A stretch of 64,000 bases of DNA from Pseudomonas quebecensis (GCF_026410085.1 NZ_CP112866.1:558001-622000), one strand, 5' to 3'. Shown: positions 22,334 through 33,645, numbered from the stretch's first letter. Made by a program: numbers and translations. Notes: generated by a model not told the origin, from the letters alone.

Positions 22334-23767
22334 TTACTGTTCGATGAAGTAGTAGGGCTGGCGGTTGACGGCCATCTCCTTGATCACCTTGACCTGTGTG
22401 CTCAGCCGGTCGGTATGGTCCAGCAGCGCAACGTTGCCGGGCCTGGCGGCGAGGTAGCTGTGCAGTTGCGCTTCGGTTTGCAGGATCTTCAAATAGCCCT
22501 GCATGTAGAACACGCCGGCTCCGGCGATGCGTTCGTTGGGTTGAAACAACACCACATCCCTGCCTTCGGCCTGCAGCGCCTGGATCTGACTGATCAAGGG
22601 CACGAACGAATGGCGCACGTCGGCCTTGGGCGCAAACCAGAACGCTGCCGTCAGATAGCAGGCCACCGCCACGGCGAACACGCTGCCGATCACGCGCTTA
22701 TGGTGCTTGTACAACGCCGGCTTGTGCGCCTGGAGCCACGCCAGCAGCACCCGCGCATACTCGGCGGCCAGGACCGCGGCGGCGGGCGTCAGGGCCATCA
22801 GGTACACCGTGCGTTTGCTTGAGGCCAATGTCAGCAAGGTGAACTGTGCCACCAGCCAGACACTGAAAAACAAGTGGTAGCGATTACGCGCCAGGCTTTT
22901 GCGCAAATGCCATAGCCCCAGGTACACCAGGATGTTCCACGGTAAAAATGCTTCGGGCAGTTTCAGCAGGTAGTAATAGAACGGCTCGTAATGCCCGGCC
23001 TCGACGAATTCGCCGCTGAAGCGCCCCACGCTGTTGGTCCACAGAACCTCGCCCACCGCCTGCAGGCCGCCGCGCTGGAACAGGAACATCAGCCAGATCA
23101 GCAGAGGAATCAGGGCCAACAGGGTAAACGCCGCCGGTTTAAGCCAATCCCCGAGGCGCAGGCGTTTGTCCAGCAGGGTGGTGCTGGCCAGGTAGACGAA
23201 AATCACCACGCCGGGCATCGCCAGGCCCAGCACGCCTTTGCTCAAGGTGGCGATCACCATCCCGGCGGTGAACAGCGCCCAGGCCCCGGTTGCCGAACCC
23301 TGACGTTCGGGGCGCACCGCCTGGTAGAACGCCAGCAGGGCAGTGGTCACACCGAGGGTGAGCAGTGAGTCCTCGCCCACGCCGCGCACGTTGCTCCAAT
23401 AACTGGCCATGGTCGCCAGGATCAACGCCGCGCTGAAGGCCAAGGTCTGCGGGCGCCCGAATCTGCGCAGCATCGCGTACAGCAGCATCACGCTGAACAA
23501 CCCGGCAAACGCCGAGGCCAGGCGTACCGCCCAGGGGCTGGCGCCGAACAGTCGAATCGCCCCGGCGTCCAACCAAAGGCTCAGGGGCGGCTTTTCCAGG
23601 AAGGGCTCGCGAAACAGCTGCGGCACCACCCAATCATTGTCCAAGTGCATGGCCATGGCGATCCCGGCGACGCGGGCTTCGGTTGAGCCTTGCAGTTCGT
23701 GGTTACCCAGGGCAAAGAAAAACAACAGACCAGCGAGCAGGAGCAGCAGAGGGGCGGGACGCGTCAT
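22334..23767 (-). CDS. ArnT-like membrane glycosyltransferase (GT39/GT83 type)
   Basis: The 477-residue protein has about ten membrane helices beginning PLLLLLAGLLFFFALG. The first periplasmic loop carries the acidic motif QGSTEARVAGIAMAM followed by PFLEKPPLSLWL, hallmarks of ArnT/PMT glycosyltransferases that use undecaprenyl-linked sugars. It could modify lipid A or another glycan. No arn operon genes are next to it, so the sugar and acceptor are unknown. It overlaps no neighbour and probably forms its own unit. Confidence 0.82.
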   Translation of the reverse strand: MTRPAPLLLLLAGLLFFFALGNHELQGSTEARVAGIAMAMHLDNDWVVPQLFREPFLEKPPLSLWLDAGAIRLFGASPWAVRLASAFAGLFSVMLLYAMLRRFGRPQTLAFSAALILATMASYWSNVRGVGEDSLLTLGVTTALLAFYQAVRPERQGSATGAWALFTAGMVIATLSKGVLGLAMPGVVIFVYLASTTLLDKRLRLGDWLKPAAFTLLALIPLLIWLMFLFQRGGLQAVGEVLWTNSVGRFSGEFVEAGHYEPFYYYLLKLPEAFLPWNILVYLGLWHLRKSLARNRYHLFFSVWLVAQFTLLTLASSKRTVYLMALTPAAAVLAAEYARVLLAWLQAHKPALYKHHKRVIGSVFAVAVACYLTAAFWFAPKADVRHSFVPLISQIQALQAEGRDVVLFQPNERIAGAGVFYMQGYLKILQTEAQLHSYLAARPGNVALLDHTDRLSTQVKVIKEMAVNRQPYYFIEQ

Positions 23768-23881
23768 GGGGTGTGGGTACCGGGCAGTGGGCCGTTCGGG
23801 GGAACGGCCTTGGCATCCGGCTAGTATCGGTCGGGGTTTCTGAACATTTCGTGAACGACCGTCGGATTTCTCTATCGGTGT

Positions 23882-24913
23882 TCAGGGTGCCTGCAAGCTG
23901 GGCAGTGCGGCTTTGCCTTGAGGCGTCAGGACCGGTGCCAATTGCTCCCAGGTAAACGACAGCTCGTTGTCGCAGCCGTCGCCGTTGGCCGGTGTCGAAA
24001 GTTGCAGGCCCTGGGTGTTGAAGCTCAGGTCGAACCGGGAATAGTCGGTGATCGCCGGGCAGCCCTCGTCGGTACTGGTTTGCTTGACCAGCCAATGGCT
24101 GAACGTGGCGGGCAGCGTCACCTCGCCGGAATAGGCGTCATGCCATTGCTGGCGCGCTCCCAGCCATGTCCACGGGTCGACGCCTTCGCCGGTCTGCAGA
24201 TTAAACGAATGCAACCCCCAACTGATGCCCCTGGCGCCTGTACCGGCGGCCCAGCGATAGAACCTGACCGTTATCCACTGCGACGACCAATAGGTCGGCT
24301 CAACCACGATTTCACTGGTATAGGCCGAACCGTTTCGCCCCAGATACTCACGCCGCTCGCGCAGGTAGTCAGCCTGGTCATCGTCGTTAACGGCCAGCGC
24401 GGCGAGTTGCCGATTGATCTTCTGCACCGCCGGGCCTTCGCCTTCGAGTTGCAGCGTGACGCGCGCGCCTTGTGTCTTGAGCTGATAACGGTGCTCGCCG
24501 AAGGCTTTCTTCTCCACCTTGACCGGCAGCGGCGCCGCTTCCAATGCAGCGTTATACGCATCGCTGCCACAACCGTCGCCTGGCGTGCCCACGCGTTGCA
24601 GGGTAATCGGCAGCGGTGTGCCGCCCTTCGTTTTGCTCCACGTGCCTGCCAGCGTATTGCCCTGCAAGCCGCCCAGCGTCCACAACCCGGTATTGCCTTC
24701 TTCCACCCACGGCGCATTGGCACTTGCCTGGGTCAGTTGGATGGGCGTGAGGATGCGCTGGTAGTAATAACTGCCATGCTCCCCGCCGGCGCCGTTGAAG
24801 CAGGCCGTGATGGCGGACTTGCCCAGCGTCCCCTTCCAGACGCCCGCCAGGTCGGCAGCGCAGGTGAGCAATGGCGTACAGGCGAGGGCGAACACAGCGA
24901 GAGGCTTGAGCAC
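23882..24913 (-). CDS. Exported protein, unrecognised family
   Basis: The 343-residue product begins with a signal peptide (MLKPLAVFALACTPLLTCAA, likely cleaved before DLAGVWKG). The mature part contains GTLGKSAITACFNGAGGEHG, an AGTW strand, and three or four further cysteines that could form disulfides (for example CGSDAY, GCPAITDY, GCDNELSF). The repeated lipocalin-like G-W patterns suggest a beta-rich periplasmic protein. I do not recognise a domain and assign no function. The upstream DUF6124-like gene is on the same strand 100 bases away. Confidence 0.6.
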   Translation of the reverse strand: MLKPLAVFALACTPLLTCAADLAGVWKGTLGKSAITACFNGAGGEHGSYYYQRILTPIQLTQASANAPWVEEGNTGLWTLGGLQGNTLAGTWSKTKGGTPLPITLQRVGTPGDGCGSDAYNAALEAAPLPVKVEKKAFGEHRYQLKTQGARVTLQLEGEGPAVQKINRQLAALAVNDDDQADYLRERREYLGRNGSAYTSEIVVEPTYWSSQWITVRFYRWAAGTGARGISWGLHSFNLQTGEGVDPWTWLGARQQWHDAYSGEVTLPATFSHWLVKQTSTDEGCPAITDYSRFDLSFNTQGLQLSTPANGDGCDNELSFTWEQLAPVLTPQGKAALPSLQAP

Positions 24914-25013
24914 GGGTATCTGACTTCCGGATGTCTGATAAAGGCCGACAGGTTAATCGGGACCGTACCCGGATACCAGCCGGGCAAGCCTTGCGGCCCG
25001 CCCGTTGCGCTCA

Positions 25014-25279
25014 CTACGGCAGTGCCTGCGCATGAGGGAATGACAGGGTGTCCAGCAAGCGGTCGATTAATAACTCACCCAGCACGATCAACTGTTGGCT
25101 GGCCAACAACTTCTGACGATGCGCACCTTCCAGCTCGAACGCCAGGTCGGTGGTCATGACGTTCAATGCGGCCAGGGTTTCGCAGGCTTGGACCAGTAAT
25201 GCTTCCGGGGGGATGTTTGGGGCGATGGTGAAGATGTTGGGGGTTGGGGGTTTGGGGGGTTGGGGGTGATTTTTTTCAT
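25014..25279 (-). pseudogene. DUF6124-like small protein gene, apparently frameshifted
   Basis: AAGGAGT lies 8 bases before ATG 25279, whose frame gives MKKITPNPPNPQPPTSS, the usual DUF6124 opening. The conserved body of the family (IFTIAPNIPPEALLVQACET, then ALNVMTTDLAFELEGAHR and LASQQLIVLGELLIDRL) lies in another frame ending at 25014. One base is missing for continuity, and the break falls among C-runs of five and six. The alternatives are a true recent frameshift, slippage that is variable in the population, or a sequencing error. An in-frame start for the body is not visible. Confidence 0.6.
25239..25266 (+). other. Potential G-quadruplex sequence
   Basis: Four G-runs of 5, 5, 6 and 5 bases (25239-25243, 25246-25250, 25254-25259, 25262-25266) are separated by loops of only 2, 3 and 2 T. 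This is an ideal intramolecular G4 motif on the plus strand, which is the template strand of the DUF6124-like gene, 11 bases inside its start codon. Confidence 0.8.
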
Positions 25280-25286
25280 GGTTCAA

Positions 25287-25516
25287 ACTCCTTGATTGAT
25301 GGAGTCGCCAAACATCGCTGCTAAACGAAAAGGGTGGCGACTGTGCGCGGGTTAGCAGACCAGGAATCAAGGAACCCGGCGCACCCGAAGGTGCCCCACG
25401 CACAGCCGCCATAATTCGTACAAGTCGATGCTGGAAGCATCGCTCGAACGGTAGGTGGCTTTGCAGGCCTTGATGTTAAACGAGCTGCTAAACCCGGTCG
25501 CTGATTTTGCAGCGAC
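25287..25516 (-). promoter_or_regulatory. Highly structured leader RNA with switch-like alternative pairing
   Basis: Read on the minus strand, the leader folds into hairpin 25516-25497 (7 bp), hairpin 25442-25426 (7 bp), then a 12-bp stem P1 (25410-25399 with 25347-25336, one G-U). P1 encloses a GCACC-UUCG-GGUGC hairpin (25394-25381) and a CGGGUU/AACCCG hairpin (25378-25373 with 25353-25348). The P1 3' arm (25342-25335) is also perfectly complementary over 8 bases to 25310-25303. Bases 25305-25301 can instead pair with the Shine-Dalgarno region 25291-25287. P1 and the 8-bp stem exclude each other, as do the 8-bp stem and the Shine-Dalgarno sequestering stem. Long open frames through this region look like shadows. 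Confidence 0.6.
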
Positions 25517-25624
25517 GCAAGGAGGCTATCTGCGTAGGAGTTGTTGCACCAGTTCATCACGAGCGCTGCATGTTGAAGGAGATTTCTGAGGAGTGACCAG
25601 GTGGGTGTTTCCGGAGAGTAAAAA

Positions 25625-25655
25625 CGACAAAACCCGCACGGGGCGGGTTTTGTCG
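25625..25655 (-). terminator. Terminator of tmRNA
   Basis: CGACAAAACCCGC pairs with GCGGGTTTTGTCG around a short loop. On the minus strand it is followed by four T. It lies 11 bases past the CCA end of ssrA. Confidence 0.88.
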
Positions 25656-25666
25656 ATGCTTTGAGT

Positions 25667-26056
25667 TGGTGGAGCCGGGGGGATTTGAACCCCCGTCCGC
25701 CAGTACTCCGCTGTCGGTACTACATGCGTAGCCGTGTCTATTAAGTTAACCCTTGGCGACCCGACGGGCAGGGTGCTTTGGGCGAGTTGTGTAAGTTTTA
25801 GCCGCTTCGTCCACAACGTACTGCACGGCGATTCTGTTCTATATGACAATCATTTTGGGTTTACAGACATCCCCTGATGATTGCTGGGCCCGAAGGCACC
25901 AGGAGTGCATGTCAGCTGCAATTAAGCAGCGAGAGCAGCACCGTATTGGTCGTCATTGGCAACTATAAGAAGTTGCAACAGTGGATTTACGAGTTCTGTT
26001 ACCAACTCGGCATGCACCTAAAGTTTCGCAACCGGCGTCGAATCCTAAACGGCCCC
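25667..26056 (-). ncRNA. ssrA: Transfer-messenger RNA (tmRNA)
   Basis: On the minus strand the 390-base RNA opens GGGGCCGUUUAGGAUUCGAC and ends with a T-arm (GGUUCAAAUCC) and GGCUCCACCA, the alanyl-tRNA-like ends of tmRNA. The tag frame (25960-25922) reads ANDDQYGAALAA and then a stop; it resumes on GCC. tmRNA with SmpB frees stalled ribosomes and marks the nascent chain for proteolysis. smpB is also in this window, about 6 kb upstream on the same strand. ORFs called across this region are shadows. Confidence 0.97.
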
Positions 26057-26150
26057 GTGCTTGTAACTCGTTGTTTCATAGTGAGTGACAAGCCTGTGCA
26101 GTGTACGCCAAACGGTCACGGAAGGCCAACCCGAAGGTTGGCACATTCGT

Positions 26151-26429
26151 TCACTGACCGCCTTTCTCGCTATTTTGCAGGTCCTGAAGCGCCTTGGAGG
26201 TGATCTCGATGCACTTCTTGTCATCACCCGCCTCATGGGCTGCTTTGGCTTGAGCCACCGCCGTGTCGATTTCACCGCTTTTGCCGCTGGTGTCGGTGGC
26301 GAGCAGTGCCTTGCCGTTGTTGATTTTATCCAGGTTGATCTGGCACAGGTCTTTGTCACCGGCAGCGAAAGCGGAAGGGGCCAGCATCGCAGCGGTAATG
26401 AACAAGCCAGCAAGAGCGGAACGCTTCAT
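26151..26429 (-). CDS. Small exported protein, unknown function
   Basis: The 92-residue product has a signal peptide (MKRSALAGLFITAAMLAPSAF, cleavage after AFA). The mature form of about 70 residues is helical and hydrophilic, with two cysteines (DLCQINLDK and DDKKCIEITSK) that could form a disulfide. The middle AVAQAKAAHEAG looks like an amphipathic helix. AAGGAGAT precedes the ATG at ideal spacing. I recognise this only as a small periplasmic protein type common in Pseudomonas; no role is assigned. Confidence 0.75.
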   Translation of the reverse strand: MKRSALAGLFITAAMLAPSAFAAGDKDLCQINLDKINNGKALLATDTSGKSGEIDTAVAQAKAAHEAGDDKKCIEITSKALQDLQNSEKGGQ

Positions 26430-26565
26430 TGGGTATCTCCTTGCGAAAAAAAGCTGGACGCTGCTGGCGTTCGACGGCTGCCAGCGACATCAGTGAAGGC
26501 CTCGTTTGTCGAGGCCTGTTCAGATGACTACGCCGGCGCGCAGGGGTTCTGTTTTTTTGCAGGGT

Positions 26566-29376
<2,811 letters not shown>

Positions 29377-29446
29377 CAGTCCTCCAGAAGTAGCTGACGC
29401 CGGCGTGATTGTCCGGCGTCGATTCTTACCCTGTTATGTGTAGTCT

Positions 29447-31141
29447 TCAGTGCACCAGCATACCGGTGAACCAATAAGCCTGAGCCAAGGTGATCAGACC
29501 GACGATGGTGGCAAAGAACAGGCTGTGCTTGAGGGTAAAGCGGAACAGGTCGGATTCCTTGCCGACCAGGCCGGTGGCGGCGCAGGCCACGGCGATCGAC
29601 TGCGGCGAGATCATCTTGCCGGTGACGCCACCGCTGGTGTTGGCCGCAACCAACAGCGTGTCGTTAACACCGATCTGGTGCGCGGTGGTGGCCTGCAGCG
29701 AGCTGAACAGTGCGTTGGACGAAGTATCGGAGCCTGTCAGAAAAACCCCCAGCCAGCCGAGGAAAGGCGAGAAGAACGGGAAAGCCGCCCCGGTGCCCGC
29801 CAACACCAGCGCCATGGTCGACGACATGCCGGAATAGTTGGTGACGAAGGCAAACGCCAGCACCATGCCAATCGACAGGATCGGCCAGCGCAGTTCGTAA
29901 AACGTGTCTTTCAAAGTGGTAAGACCAGTTTTTACGTTGATCTTCAATACCAGCATCGAAATCAGTGCCGAGAAGAAAATCGCGGTGCCGGTGGCTGAAA
30001 TCGGATCCAGTTTGAACACCGCCGGGATCGCCGTGGGGTTGGTCACAATGGGAGCGACCTTGATCACCAGTTGATCCAGGTGTGGGATCGCGAAGTTGAA
30101 CACCCAGCTGTACATCGAGCCGCCTGCGGCGAACATGGCCTTGAATGGTTTAAGGGTCCAGATCGTTACCAGCACAGTGAGGATCAGGAAGGGCGACCAC
30201 GCTTTGAAAATCTGCCCGAGGGTGTAAGGCGATGCGACGGTGCTGCGTGGCTGGCCGAACCCGCCGACGCTGGCGGTTACCGCCGCGCTCGACGTGGCGC
30301 CGGCAATTTGCGCGCCTGCGGTGCGCTTGGGCTGCCAGACTTTCAGGAACAGGGTCAGGGCGATCAGGCTGGCGAGCGCCGAGGTGATGTCCGGCAGTTC
30401 CGGGCCAATGAAGTTCGAGGTGAAGTATTGGGTGACCGCAAAGCTCAAACCGGCTACCAGGGCTGCCGGCCAGGTTTCGCGCACGCCGCGCAGGCCGTCC
30501 ATCATAAACACCAGCCAGAACGGCACGAACAGCGACAGCAAAGGCAGTTGACGGCCGGTCATGGCGCCGATCTTGAAAGCGTCGATACCGGTCACTTGGC
30601 CTGCCACGATGATCGGGATGCCCAGCGCGCCGAATGCGACGGGTGCGGTGTTGGCAATCAGGCACAAGCCGGCAGCGTACAGCGGGTTGAAACCCAGGCC
30701 GACCAGCAGTGCAGCGGTAATGGCCACCGGGGCGCCGAAACCGGCCGCGCCTTCCAGGAAGGCGCCAAAGCAGAAGCCGATCAGCAGCACCTGCAGGCGT
30801 TGGTCGTCGGTAATCGACAGAACGGAGCTGCGAATGATCTCGAACTGGCCGCTCTTGACCGTAAGCTTGTAGAGGAACACGGCCGCGACAATGATCCACG
30901 CGATGGGCCATAGGCCGTAGGCAAACCCGTAACCGGCAGCGGCCAGTGCCATATCGACGGGCATCTGGAAGGCAAAGATTGCCACCAGGATCGACAGTGC
31001 CAGGGTAATGCTACCGGCCACGTGCCCTTTGAGGCGGAACACTGCCAGAGCCAGGAAGAAGAATACGATCGGGATGACGGCGGCCAGGGCGGACAGGCCG
31101 AGGCTGCCGAGTGGGCTGTAAAGCTGTTGCCAGGTTTGCAT
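29447..31141 (-). CDS. lldP: L-lactate permease
   Basis: The 564-residue protein has about twelve to fourteen membrane helices and the family blocks [21 protein letters not shown] and [15 protein letters not shown]. It takes up lactate (and glycolate) across the inner membrane by proton symport. The N-terminus [20 protein letters not shown] matches lactate permeases. A perfect 17-base operator lies 53 bases upstream. The usual lldD gene is absent between this gene and dld. Confidence 0.95.
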   Translation of the reverse strand: MQTWQQLYSPLGSLGLSALAAVIPIVFFFLALAVFRLKGHVAGSITLALSILVAIFAFQMPVDMALAAAGYGFAYGLWPIAWIIVAAVFLYKLTVKSGQFEIIRSSVLSITDDQRLQVLLIGFCFGAFLEGAAGFGAPVAITAALLVGLGFNPLYAAGLCLIANTAPVAFGALGIPIIVAGQVTGIDAFKIGAMTGRQLPLLSLFVPFWLVFMMDGLRGVRETWPAALVAGLSFAVTQYFTSNFIGPELPDITSALASLIALTLFLKVWQPKRTAGAQIAGATSSAAVTASVGGFGQPRSTVASPYTLGQIFKAWSPFLILTVLVTIWTLKPFKAMFAAGGSMYSWVFNFAIPHLDQLVIKVAPIVTNPTAIPAVFKLDPISATGTAIFFSALISMLVLKINVKTGLTTLKDTFYELRWPILSIGMVLAFAFVTNYSGMSSTMALVLAGTGAAFPFFSPFLGWLGVFLTGSDTSSNALFSSLQATTAHQIGVNDTLLVAANTSGGVTGKMISPQSIAVACAATGLVGKESDLFRFTLKHSLFFATIVGLITLAQAYWFTGMLVH

Positions 31142-31193
31142 ATGGGGTGGCCCCTAATTGTTGTTGGTCAGGCACTTTTTAGTCGACTTGGAT

Positions 31194-31210
31194 AATTGGT
31201 AATACCAATT
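31194..31210. promoter_or_regulatory. LldR operator
   Basis: AATTGGTAATACCAATT is a perfect 17-base palindrome matching the AATTGGT-N2/3-ACCAATT operator bound by LldR/FadR-type GntR regulators. It lies in the intergenic region between lldP and lldR, closer to lldP. Repression relieved by lactate is the known mode for LldR. Confidence 0.85.
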
Positions 31211-31402
31211 TACAATCGCTGTGGGCTAGGTTAAAAGCCTTCAGGGGATGTGTCAATTTGCCGCCTGCGAAACTTTGGTCGTAGGCGAGCGCGGGCGCGC
31301 TTCTGATCGGCAGAAACCAAGGCCTTCTGATAGGTGCCGCAAAGGCGGCGATAGGCCAGAATAGAGGGCCCGGCGAAGGGCCGGGATGGTGGAGAGTGAG
31401 TT

Positions 31403-32170
31403 ATGGCGTTTGATCAGGTGCGTCAGCGCCGTTTGTCTGACGATATTGTCGAGCAGCTTGAAGGCATGATCCTTGAAGGCACGCTGAAATCGGGTGAGCG
31501 CTTGCCGGCTGAGCGCGCGTTGGCCGAGCAGTTCGGCGTGTCGCGCCCGTCGTTACGCGAGGCTATCCAGAAGCTGGTGGCCAAAGGGTTGCTGGTAAGT
31601 CGTCAGGGCGGCGGTAATTATGTCGCGGAGTCTCTGGGCTCGACCTTCAGCGATCCGCTTTTGCACTTGCTGGAAAACAATCCTGAAGCGCAGCGTGATT
31701 TGCTGGAGTTTCGTCAGACCCTGGAGGCTTCCTGTGCTTACTACGCGGCATTGCGCGCCACTGAGGTCGACCGTGAGCGTCTCACCGCTGCATTTGAAAC
31801 GCTGCAGGATTGCTACACCCGCGTCGATGAGGTGAGTCGGGCGGAGGAGGGGGCGGCGGATGCGCGGTTTCATCTGGCGATCGCCGAAGCCAGTCATAAT
31901 GCGGTGTTGCTGCATACGATTCGTGGTTTGTTCGATCTGCTCAAGCGCAACGTGGTGACCAACATCGGCGGCATGTATCAACAGCGTACCGAAACCCGTG
32001 ACATGCTGATCAATCAGCATCGGGATTTGTACTTGGCGATTATCGAGGGGCGGGCCGAGCAGGCGCGGGAGGTTTCTACACGTCACCTGCTGTATGTGCA
32101 GGAAGTGTTGGAGGAAGTGCGTCAGGAGGTTCAGCGCGTGGCGCGTGCGGAGCGACGCAAGGGGATGTAG
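31403..32170 (+). CDS. lldR: GntR/FadR-family lactate regulator
   Basis: The 255-residue protein has an N-terminal winged helix (residues about 10-75, motif GERLPAERALAEQFGVSRPS) and a helical FCD ligand-binding domain with the metal-binding D/H pattern (DARFHLAIAEASHN, later HRDLYLAI). Its divergent place next to lldP and the operator between them identify it as LldR. It should repress lldP-dld in the absence of lactate. Confidence 0.9.
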   Translation: MAFDQVRQRRLSDDIVEQLEGMILEGTLKSGERLPAERALAEQFGVSRPSLREAIQKLVAKGLLVSRQGGGNYVAESLGSTFSDPLLHLLENNPEAQRDLLEFRQTLEASCAYYAALRATEVDRERLTAAFETLQDCYTRVDEVSRAEEGAADARFHLAIAEASHNAVLLHTIRGLFDLLKRNVVTNIGGMYQQRTETRDMLINQHRDLYLAIIEGRAEQAREVSTRHLLYVQEVLEEVRQEVQRVARAERRKGM

Positions 32171-32204
32171 CCGCGGCGATTGCCGAGGCCACATCGATAC
32201 AAGG

Positions 32205-32687
32205 TTATTCTTCCTTGCCCTTGTTGCGAACCGCGCGGTGCAGCTCGCGGTTGGAATCGCGTTCGCGCTCGGTATCGCGCTTGTCGTATTCCTTTTTGCC
32301 CTTGCCCAGTGCGATCTCGCACTTGACCAGGTGTTTGCTCCAATACCAGGACAGGCAGACGCAGGCGTAGCCTTTCTGCTGAACGGCTGCGGCAAGCTTG
32401 TCCAGCTCGCGAGCGTTAAGCAGCAGCTTGCGGGTGCGCACCGGGTCGGCGATCACATGGGTGCTCGCGGTGGTCAGCGGGGTAATATGGCTGCCTAACA
32501 GCCAAGCCTCGCCATCCTTGAGCAGCACATAACTGTCGACCAGCTGCAATTTGCTGGCACGCAGACTTTTTACTTCCCAGCCGGCCAGGACCAGACCAGC
32601 CTCGAAACGATGTTCGATGAAGTAATCGTGTCGCGCTTTTTTATTTTGCGCGATGGTCCCTGTGGGGTGTTTCTTTTGTTTAGCCAT
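32205..32687 (-). CDS. smpB: tmRNA-binding protein SmpB
   Basis: The 160-residue product begins [20 protein letters not shown] and contains [16 protein letters not shown], typical of the SmpB beta-barrel. The basic C-terminal tail ([20 protein letters not shown]) enters the ribosomal decoding centre. It delivers tmRNA to stalled ribosomes. ATG 32687 gives the standard length; the longer frame upstream reads through the ratA promoter region. It is divergent from ratA. Confidence 0.97.
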   Translation of the reverse strand: MAKQKKHPTGTIAQNKKARHDYFIEHRFEAGLVLAGWEVKSLRASKLQLVDSYVLLKDGEAWLLGSHITPLTTASTHVIADPVRTRKLLLNARELDKLAAAVQQKGYACVCLSWYWSKHLVKCEIALGKGKKEYDKRDTERERDSNRELHRAVRNKGKEE

Positions 32688-32855
32688 AGGGGCGGCATTA
32701 TAGGCAGTTGCGAGCGTGTCGGCTACGGTCAACCTGCGTGCTTGAGCGTGTTGGATGAATCCCGGACAATGCGGGCAGTTCTTTGGTTTTTTTCTCTCGC
32801 GAATCGGGCTGTTCTTTCGCGATGTTTGCCGCTCAGCTGTGGAAATAACGCACAC

Positions 32856-33290
32856 ATGACGACGCATATTCAACGTTCGGCGCTGCTGCCCTATCCGGCA
32901 CAGGCGCTCTATGATCTGGTCAACGACGTGGCGCGTTATCCGGAATTCCTGCCGTGGTGCTCAACTGCCGAAGTGCTGGAGAGCAGTGCCGAGCACATGG
33001 TTGCCAGTGTTGGTGTCGCCAAGGGCGGCCTGAGTCAGCATTTTGTCACGCGCAATGTATTGGTGCCGGGCAAGTCCATTGAGATGAATCTGCAGGAAGG
33101 GCCCTTTACGCAGTTGCATGGTGTGTGGGTGTTCAAGGCGCTAACGGACAAGGCCTGCAAAATCAGTCTTGACCTGTCTTTCGAATACGCAGGGCCTATC
33201 GTGCGTGCGACGCTGGGGCCCTTGTTCAATCAGGCGGCCAATACGTTAGTGGATGCTTTCTGTCAGCGGGCCAAGCAGCTGCATGGTTGA
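32856..33290 (+). CDS. ratA: RatA-type START/COQ10 domain protein
   Basis: The 144-residue soluble protein has the START/polyketide-cyclase fold signature: [20 protein letters not shown], then [12 protein letters not shown], and a C-terminal helix [14 protein letters not shown]. coli RatA was described as a toxin blocking 70S assembly; relatives in other organisms bind quinones (COQ10), so the toxin label may not hold here. ATG 32856 is chosen for the family length. Its stop overlaps the rnfH start by 8 bases, the conserved ratA-rnfH pairing. Confidence 0.9.
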   Translation: MTTHIQRSALLPYPAQALYDLVNDVARYPEFLPWCSTAEVLESSAEHMVASVGVAKGGLSQHFVTRNVLVPGKSIEMNLQEGPFTQLHGVWVFKALTDKACKISLDLSFEYAGPIVRATLGPLFNQAANTLVDAFCQRAKQLHG

Positions 33291-33585
33291 AATCGAAGTG
33301 GTGCATGCTGCTGAGGATCGCCAGGTCTTGCTCGCGGTGACGGTGCCGGTGGGCACCAGCGTGCGCGAAGCGGTTCGGCTTTCCAGGATCCTGGAGCAGT
33401 TCCCTGATGTTGACGCTGAAACATGCGTGCTGGGGATATTCGGCAAGGTGGTTGCTGACGCCGATCTTCGCGCTGTGCACGCAGGTGATCGCATTGAGGT
33501 CTACCGCCCGTTGCTGGCTGACCCTAAGGAGATTCGTAGGTTGCGCGCAGCCAAGGCAGCGCTTGCCAGGCAGCGAAACCCTTAG
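33283..33585 (+). CDS. rnfH: RnfH-family ubiquitin-like protein (RatB)
   Basis: The 100-residue protein starts [20 protein letters not shown] and contains VLGIFGKVVADADLRAVHAGDRIEVYRPL, the beta-grasp family block of RnfH. The C-terminus is basic. It overlaps ratA by 8 bases and is certainly cotranscribed. The family partner role with RatA or electron-transport complexes is not settled. A terminator follows. Confidence 0.92.
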   Translation: MVEIEVVHAAEDRQVLLAVTVPVGTSVREAVRLSRILEQFPDVDAETCVLGIFGKVVADADLRAVHAGDRIEVYRPLLADPKEIRRLRAAKAALARQRNP

Positions 33586-33604
33586 GATTTCCGCCCGACA
33601 GGTA

Positions 33605-33632
33605 CAAAAAAGCCCGGCACGCCGGGCTTTTT
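33605..33632. terminator. Bidirectional terminator between rnfH and bamE
   Basis: AGCCCGGC and GCCGGGCT (33611-33628) form a perfect stem with a 2-base centre, preceded by an A-run and followed by T5. It serves the convergent rnfH and bamE transcripts. Confidence 0.92.
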
Positions 33633-33645
33633 AATGGCCGCACAG

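Noticed and set aside
25014..25412. 132-residue open frame starting at 25412, and the frame 25321-25560, as protein genes
   Set aside because: Their N-terminal parts run straight through the folded leader RNA, have no ribosome site, and only the C-terminal 85 residues after 25270 look like a protein family. The upstream parts are shadows.
26005..26100. Sigma70 promoter for tmRNA (TTGTCA and TTACAA on the minus strand)
   Set aside because: The spacer would be 19 bases and the boxes are weak, so I do not list it as a feature.
25877..26413. Open frames across the tmRNA region (25877-26203 plus strand, 26045-26413 minus strand)
   Set aside because: They overlap ssrA or are out of frame with the exported-protein gene at 26151-26429 and carry no domain.
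32856..33585. ratA-rnfH as a toxin-antitoxin system
   Set aside because: The naming is historical. RatA belongs to the START/COQ10 family, is chromosomal and conserved with smpB, and nothing here indicates an addiction module.
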